The notes under the pieces: model-generated
Databases searched by the model: none
Told to the model about the DNA's origin: nothing
What the model saw: the letters and a program-made list of their open reading frames with translations, nothing else
Shown: positions 59,443 through 64,000 of the stretch, piece by piece
How the letters are laid out: the number at the start of each line of letters is the position of its first letter
Numbering within the stretch: position 1 is the first letter of the stretch
From: Podospora pseudocomata
Taxonomy: Eukaryota; Ascomycota; Sordariomycetes; Sordariales; Podosporaceae
Direction: 5' to 3'
Length of the DNA stretch: 64,000 nt
Assembly (NCBI RefSeq): GCF_035222375.1
Contig: NW_026946363.1
Location: 5,332,001-5,396,000, forward strand
Translations under genes and position numbers: made by a program

Positions 59443-61128
59443 TCAGGGGAGGGCAAGAGCCTCCTGGAGGGCAGCCAGCGCGCCAAAGAGCTCGTTGTCA
59501 TGATATTTTCTGGTGGTAATCTGCAAGTTGATAGGGGCGTTCTCAAAGTCACCCTTGGCCCACAGTTCCCGGGTGTGCTTGTCTTGCTCGCTCAGAGGAG
59601 TGGCGTCCTCGGGAGCGTAGTCCTCGGCACCCTTCTTGAGCGCCTTGATGGGGGTGGGGAAGACAACACCGGGGTAGTCGAGGTAGTTCCACAGGGCGGT
59701 GTAGTTCCAGTAGAAAGCAGTCTCGTGCTCACAAGCCGGGCCAACAAAAACGGGAGAGATGACCACATCGACATCCTGCGCGTTCCAGTCCGCGACGAAC
59801 TTCTGGCGGTAGACATCACGGGCAACACGGTACTCGAGCACCTTGGAGACGGGGAGCTCTTCCTCGCTCACGGCGTCCTTCAGGATCCACTCCGTCAGAT
59901 GGAACATTGGCTCGCCCGTGGCAGCAAGGTGAGCTCTGACGGCGTTGCCACCGTCGGGCCAATAAGCCTTGCGGATGTTGACCATGGCCTCGGCCGCTTG
60001 GTAAGGGACGAAGGACTTGACCTCGAACTTGCCAGGGAACTTGGTCTCTAGCTGCTCCTTGGCCCAGGCAAGAGCCCGCTTGACAGGAGGCTGAGGGATG
60101 ATGGCACCGTCATTCCACATGATGCCGACCTTGAGAGGAGTGGTTTTGGGAGCGGTGGCAGTGCCGGTCCACGGGATAGGGATGAGTGCTGGGTCCTCAA
60201 CGTGCGGGTTCGAGGCTTTGACGACGGAGCAGAAGAGATCCATATCCCTCAAAGAATGGCCCATGGGGCCAGTAGAGCAGAGCACCGTCAGCTCGGCAGC
60301 GAAACCACCAACAAGGAAGTCCTTGGTAGGGAGATAGTACGATGTCGACTTGTAGCCATAGATACCGCAGAATCCAGCCGGCCCGCGAATCGAACCGCCA
60401 ATATCGGTACCGATACCAAGAATGGAGCCGCGAATGGCCAACAGGGCCGCCTCACCACCGGTAGATCCACCAGCCGACAGATCAATGTTGTGAGGGTTGA
60501 GGGTGCGACCAAGAGGAGAGACGGTCTCAAGGTGCATGATGCCCTGGGGCTGGTTGGTCTTGCAGTAAAAGACGGCACCTGCAGCGCGAAGGATGGCCAC
60601 CATTTGGCAGTCATAGTCATCAATGTGGCGCGTGTCGAGGAAACCAACGGCTGTGTAGTGACCCTTAATGGGCATGTGCTCCTTCAGACTGATAGGAACA
60701 CCATGAAGAGGACCAACGGTCTTGCCGGTCTTCTCCAGATGCTCGTCAAGGGCCTTCGCCCTCTCGAGGGCCTCGCCTTGGAAGTACTCTACCAAGCAGC
60801 CGGTGAGCTGGTGGGCGATGGCAGCACGCTTGGTGAAGGCGGTGGCGACAGCCACGGCGCTGAACTTCTTGGAAGCGATGGCAGCGGCCAAGGCAGTGGC
60901 ATCGTAGTTTTCGGTAATGTCGATTTCCTCGGCAGTCAGGATACCGCACTCTCTTGGTACGGAGGTGACGTCCCGTGGAGGGTTGTCAATCAGTGACTGG
61001 GGTAGGTAGTACTCGTCAGGAATGCTGGCCTCGAGCTCGGAAAGATACTTCTGGCGCAGAGCCTCGTACTCAGGGGTTCCTTGAGGCAAGGGTACCCGCT
61101 GAACAACAGGAAGCGGTCTGGAAGACAT
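59443..61128 (-). CDS. Amidase signature enzyme, acetamidase type
   Basis: Single exon, 561 aa, close to the 548 aa of Aspergillus acetamidase AmdS. The Ser-cisSer-Lys triad is visible: K149 (GVPISLKEHMPIKG), S222 (AGGSTGGEAALL) and S246 (GTDIGGSIRGPAGF). Such enzymes hydrolyse small amides (acetamide, formamide) to acid and ammonium in the cytosol, supplying nitrogen. Start taken at 61128 (MSSRPLPVVQR); the longer frame to 61323 has no support. The gene is divergent from an MFS transporter across about 1 kb with several GATA sites, which points to nitrogen-dependent regulation. Substrate is inferred by family only. Confidence 0.92.
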   Translation of the reverse strand: MSSRPLPVVQRVPLPQGTPEYEALRQKYLSELEASIPDEYYLPQSLIDNPPRDVTSVPRECGILTAEEIDITENYDATALAAAIASKKFSAVAVATAFTKRAAIAHQLTGCLVEYFQGEALERAKALDEHLEKTGKTVGPLHGVPISLKEHMPIKGHYTAVGFLDTRHIDDYDCQMVAILRAAGAVFYCKTNQPQGIMHLETVSPLGRTLNPHNIDLSAGGSTGGEAALLAIRGSILGIGTDIGGSIRGPAGFCGIYGYKSTSYYLPTKDFLVGGFAAELTVLCSTGPMGHSLRDMDLFCSVVKASNPHVEDPALIPIPWTGTATAPKTTPLKVGIMWNDGAIIPQPPVKRALAWAKEQLETKFPGKFEVKSFVPYQAAEAMVNIRKAYWPDGGNAVRAHLAATGEPMFHLTEWILKDAVSEEELPVSKVLEYRVARDVYRQKFVADWNAQDVDVVISPVFVGPACEHETAFYWNYTALWNYLDYPGVVFPTPIKALKKGAEDYAPEDATPLSEQDKHTRELWAKGDFENAPINLQITTRKYHDNELFGALAALQEALALP

Positions 61129-61360
61129 GTTGATAAATGACAAGGGGTAGATCGTTGAGTAGATAGGGTTGAAAGATGATGAGATGAGTTGAACTGGTGA
61201 TTGGAAGCCAGGTGCGAACGGGCCTTCGACATTTATCGACCTGGGAACTGCTGTATTACTCTTGGGAAATCTGTCCTCTGGATACCGAACCCGGTGATAC
61301 CATCGTGATACTTGACACAACACGCGTTGTTGATGAAACTTGGATATCTCGTTCAGTTGG

Positions 61361-62003
61361 CTTATCGTGAGGGGGTATCAACCAGATAGGCACGGTGGAG
61401 AGCTGGGCTGGAGCTGTCCCGATACCAGCTGTCCGAAAGCCAGTCGAGGGGACGATGATGATCCCCTCCCGAGATATGCAAGCACGGCTGATGCTGGTTG
61501 GTTCCCTTCCAGTCGGGATCGTGGTGTGTAGTTCACTGCCAAGAGCTACCGGTGGTTTAGTTCCATGATCCTGCTGGAGAAGCCGACATATCTGATAAGA
61601 GGGAGATGTCTCGGAATTTAAGTGGAGATCTGGGGAATCCTCACATGCCCTGGATTGTAAGCCACTAAAACGTAGAATGATTGTCAACTTACACATCTTC
61701 ACCAAAAAAAAAATAGGCTTTGAAAGATAGGTAATAGATGTCAGAGGATAGTAAGAACGCCTATTATCCATCTCCGAGCTTCATTAATTATCTTTTGACG
61801 TGTACTGAAGATACGGTCCTCCGTTGACTTACTTTTGCAGTGCCAGTTATTTTGTTCCTAGCGTGCCTCGTTATCCGATAACAGCGGAGAATAACTAAGC
61901 TTCCAAGACGTGTCTAAGTGGTCAGCATGGTTGACAGCAGGATCCTAGCGGTAGTCCTGGAGGTCTGTGTAGCTGTCAGTGTCTGACAAGTGCTGAGATA
62001 ACG
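61361..62003. promoter_or_regulatory. Bidirectional promoter with multiple GATA sites
   Basis: GATAA/TTATC cores occur at 61362-61366, 61594-61598 (CTGATAAG), 61764-61768, 61788-61792, 61871-61875, 61877-61881 and 61997-62001. GATA-factor (AreA/NIT2) sites of the form HGATAR, often paired, activate nitrogen catabolic genes under nitrogen limitation. The pair at 61871-61881 is almost palindromic. Position between amidase and transporter fits coregulation. Confidence 0.55.
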
Positions 62004-62135
62004 GCGAGTGGTTCCCATGTCTCTTCCAAAGAAGGTAACATAAATGCAGTTTATAAATACATTACGTCTTGTCCCCAATGAAGATTGTGATTCTCCAGTC
62101 AACGCCCGCTCATCCACCTCGACACACACCTCAGG

Positions 62136-63758
62136 ATGGCTACTCAGCATACGGCCGTGGTGCCCGGCACCGTCCACCTCGTCGATGTTTCCGGCGCGGC
62201 GCCTGCCGGCGCAAAGATGCGGGACGGAATCCAGCTTGTTCCCCGTCCTAGCGATGATCCCGAGGACCCTCTCAACTGGAGCAGAGGCCGAAAGATGTTG
62301 GCTCTCGCCATGGTTGTGGTCTACACCTTCGGCACTGGACTTCCTATGACCCTCCAATACTCGATTCTCGCCGACATCACCGCGGATACCGGCATCTCCA
62401 CTGCAACACTTGTCGAGGGTACCGGTTACGCTTTCTTGCTGCTTGGTTTCGGCTGCTTGTTCTGGCAGCCCATTGCCTTGACATATGGCCGCCGCGGTGT
62501 TTATCTCGTTTCGACCCTTGCTACCGTGCCCTTGATGGTTTGGACAGCCTATTCCAAGTCGGGCGGCGAATGGTTCGCTCATCGTATCATCCTTGGGTTC
62601 TTCTGTGCACCTATCGAGGCCTTACCCGAGGTCAGCATTCCCGACGTCTTTTTTGCCCATGAGCGCGGTGCCATGATGGGCGTGTACGTCTTTTCGCTCT
62701 TCGGCTCCAACTTCCTGGCTCCCTTGATTGGCGGCTGGTTCAACGAGGCGTATGGATGGAAGTGGACCATGTACTTTGGTGCCATCTTCGCTGCCGTGGC
62801 CTTCATCATCATGTTTTTCTTCATGGAGGAGACCATGTATTTCCGCCAGGGTTTGGAGGGTCTGGAGGATGAGCAGGATGAGATTGCTGCTGCTGCTACC
62901 ACCACCGATGCCGGAGAGAAGGGAGAGAAGAGCAGCAGCTCGAGCCAGACCGTCAGCGAAGCTCCTGCTGCCATCTACGTCAAGCCCACCCTCGCCCAGA
63001 AACTCGCGTGGTTCCGCAAGATGGACGGCCGACCAACCTACCAACACATGCTCAAGACCATGTATATGCCCTTCATTTACCTTTACCAATTCCCCATCGT
63101 CCTCTGGGCCGGTTTCATCTACGGCATCAACCTCTGCTGGTACCAAGTCCTTAACGGAACTGCCAGCCCTGTTCTCGCCAACGCTCCCTACAACTGGTCT
63201 TCCGGTCTTGTCGGCACCATCTACACCGGTCCCATCGTCGGCGCGGCCATTGGCTGCTACTGGGCTGGTTCCATTGCCGATAAGTTCACCTTGTGGCTTG
63301 CCCGCCGGAACAACGGCGTCCGTGAGCCCGAGCACCGTCTCTGGCCCCTTCTTGTGACGGCTGTCTTGGGAGCCATCGGCCTTATCATGTGGGGTGTTGG
63401 TGCCCAGCATCACGCTCACTGGGCAATTTTGGCCGTCGGTCTCGGTATTCTGACTGCCAGTGTCGTAGCTGGTGGCTCGGTTGCTCTCTCATACAACATT
63501 GACTGCTACAAGGATATCTCGGGCGACACCACCACCGCTGTTATCCTGGTCCGCAACCTGATGGGTTTCGCCATTGCCTATGGAATCACGCCCTGGTATA
63601 CCAACATGGGTCTCCAAAACTGCTTCATCATGGCTGGCTTCCTTGCCTTGGGCTGCACTCTCACCTTTTTGTTCATGACATGGAAGGGCAAGGATCTCCG
63701 TAGAGCTTCTGCCGAGCGGTATTGGAAGTATGCCGCCGAGAGCTCTTCTGCCCATTAA
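62136..63758 (+). CDS. MFS transporter, 12-TM DHA1-like
   Basis: Single exon, 540 aa. The N terminus has DDPEDPLNWSRGRKM, typical of fungal DHA1 transporters, followed by a hydrophobic segment (LALAMVVVYTFGTGLPM). A motif-A-like sequence is YGRRGVYLV, and the central cytosolic loop is acidic/Ser-rich (EDEQDEIAAAATTTDAGEKG). Later segments include LYQFPIVLWAGFIYGI, LLVTAVLGAIGLIMWGVG, WAILAVGLGILTASVVAGGS and NCFIMAGFLALGCTLTFLF. Relatives such as Hol1-type proteins import or export small cationic or amide-like compounds. Divergent from the amidase, it may take up that substrate, but this is inferred. The start follows a normal CAGG-ATG context. Confidence 0.88.
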   Translation: MATQHTAVVPGTVHLVDVSGAAPAGAKMRDGIQLVPRPSDDPEDPLNWSRGRKMLALAMVVVYTFGTGLPMTLQYSILADITADTGISTATLVEGTGYAFLLLGFGCLFWQPIALTYGRRGVYLVSTLATVPLMVWTAYSKSGGEWFAHRIILGFFCAPIEALPEVSIPDVFFAHERGAMMGVYVFSLFGSNFLAPLIGGWFNEAYGWKWTMYFGAIFAAVAFIIMFFFMEETMYFRQGLEGLEDEQDEIAAAATTTDAGEKGEKSSSSSQTVSEAPAAIYVKPTLAQKLAWFRKMDGRPTYQHMLKTMYMPFIYLYQFPIVLWAGFIYGINLCWYQVLNGTASPVLANAPYNWSSGLVGTIYTGPIVGAAIGCYWAGSIADKFTLWLARRNNGVREPEHRLWPLLVTAVLGAIGLIMWGVGAQHHAHWAILAVGLGILTASVVAGGSVALSYNIDCYKDISGDTTTAVILVRNLMGFAIAYGITPWYTNMGLQNCFIMAGFLALGCTLTFLFMTWKGKDLRRASAERYWKYAAESSSAH

Positions 63759-64000
63759 TTGTTACGGGGGTTGATGGGTGGGCGGAAGCCCTAATGTTGG
63801 ATCTGATGAAGATGAATACCTGATAATACATAGAATATGAGTATGAGTAGTGAGTCTTTGTTTCTCATCAAGCTTGCTCACCAAAGCAGCGGCGGGTGGA
63901 AAGTCTCAGACGATAATGATAGATAAAATGAATACAAAATACCAAGGGAATCTTCTTCTCAGACAAGATTCCCCTTTGCGTGACGTGGCTGTGTTGTATG
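63759..64000. other. 3' flank of the MFS gene
   Basis: AT-rich sequence with TAATACATA-like motifs, typical of a fungal 3' UTR. No further gene start visible before the window ends. Confidence 0.6.

Noticed and set aside
1-64000. CRISPR arrays, bacterial operons, intact transposons, tRNA and rRNA genes
   Set aside because: None seen. Tandem repeats present are short mini/microsatellites, and gene structure is fungal with spliceosomal introns. A dedicated tRNA search (tRNAscan-SE) would be needed to exclude all tRNAs.

Overview
The window is nuclear DNA of a filamentous ascomycete, most likely a Sordariomycete close to the Sordariales. Support: short (about 43-88 nt) GT-AG introns with CTAAC/CTGAC branch sites, CT-rich leaders, GC-rich coding regions between AT-richer spacers, and fungal families such as a multi-LysM protein, tyrosinase, Fungal_lectin, protoglobin, STAND NTPase, zinc cluster regulator and SNF2-like ATPase. 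No CRISPR array, rRNA, tRNA or intact transposon was seen. Gene models come from reading frames, splice signals and exon phase, not transcripts.

Layout. 0-11 kb: seven-LysM protein (+, 5' end unresolved), family protein of unknown function (-), secreted GPI-type protein (+), spliced 68-aa protein (+) and a fucose-lectin-like beta-propeller (-). 11-19 kb: tyrosinase (+), then a TauD-type dioxygenase (+) facing an MFS transporter (-) with 24 bp between their stop codons. 19-31 kb: GNAT acetyltransferase (-), zinc cluster regulator (+), extended SDR (-), glutamine synthetase (-, nine coding exons, the first only ATG) and protoglobin (+). 31-34.5 kb: decayed NACHT-ankyrin STAND gene. 34.5-46.7 kb: gene-poor, with one spliced 54-aa microprotein gene. 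46.7-58.6 kb: SNF2-like ATPase, Ser-rich protein, F-box/LRR-like protein and Jac1/HscB co-chaperone, all +. 59.4-63.8 kb: acetamidase-type amidase (-) and MFS transporter (+) diverging from a GATA-rich intergenic region.

How genes fit together. Amidase plus transporter look like a nitrogen-scavenging pair, and glutamine synthetase is central to nitrogen assimilation. The dioxygenase and its convergent transporter may handle one substrate. The LysM protein, lectin, tyrosinase and STAND relic are typical of biotic-interaction or development genes, but no biosynthetic cluster is visible.

Most striking observation: the lectin gene ends at TGA followed by CTA, the best known stop-codon readthrough context in fungi and animals, and its frame then stays open for 83 codons encoding a strongly biased Gly/Asp tail. 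This is a candidate C-terminally extended isoform.
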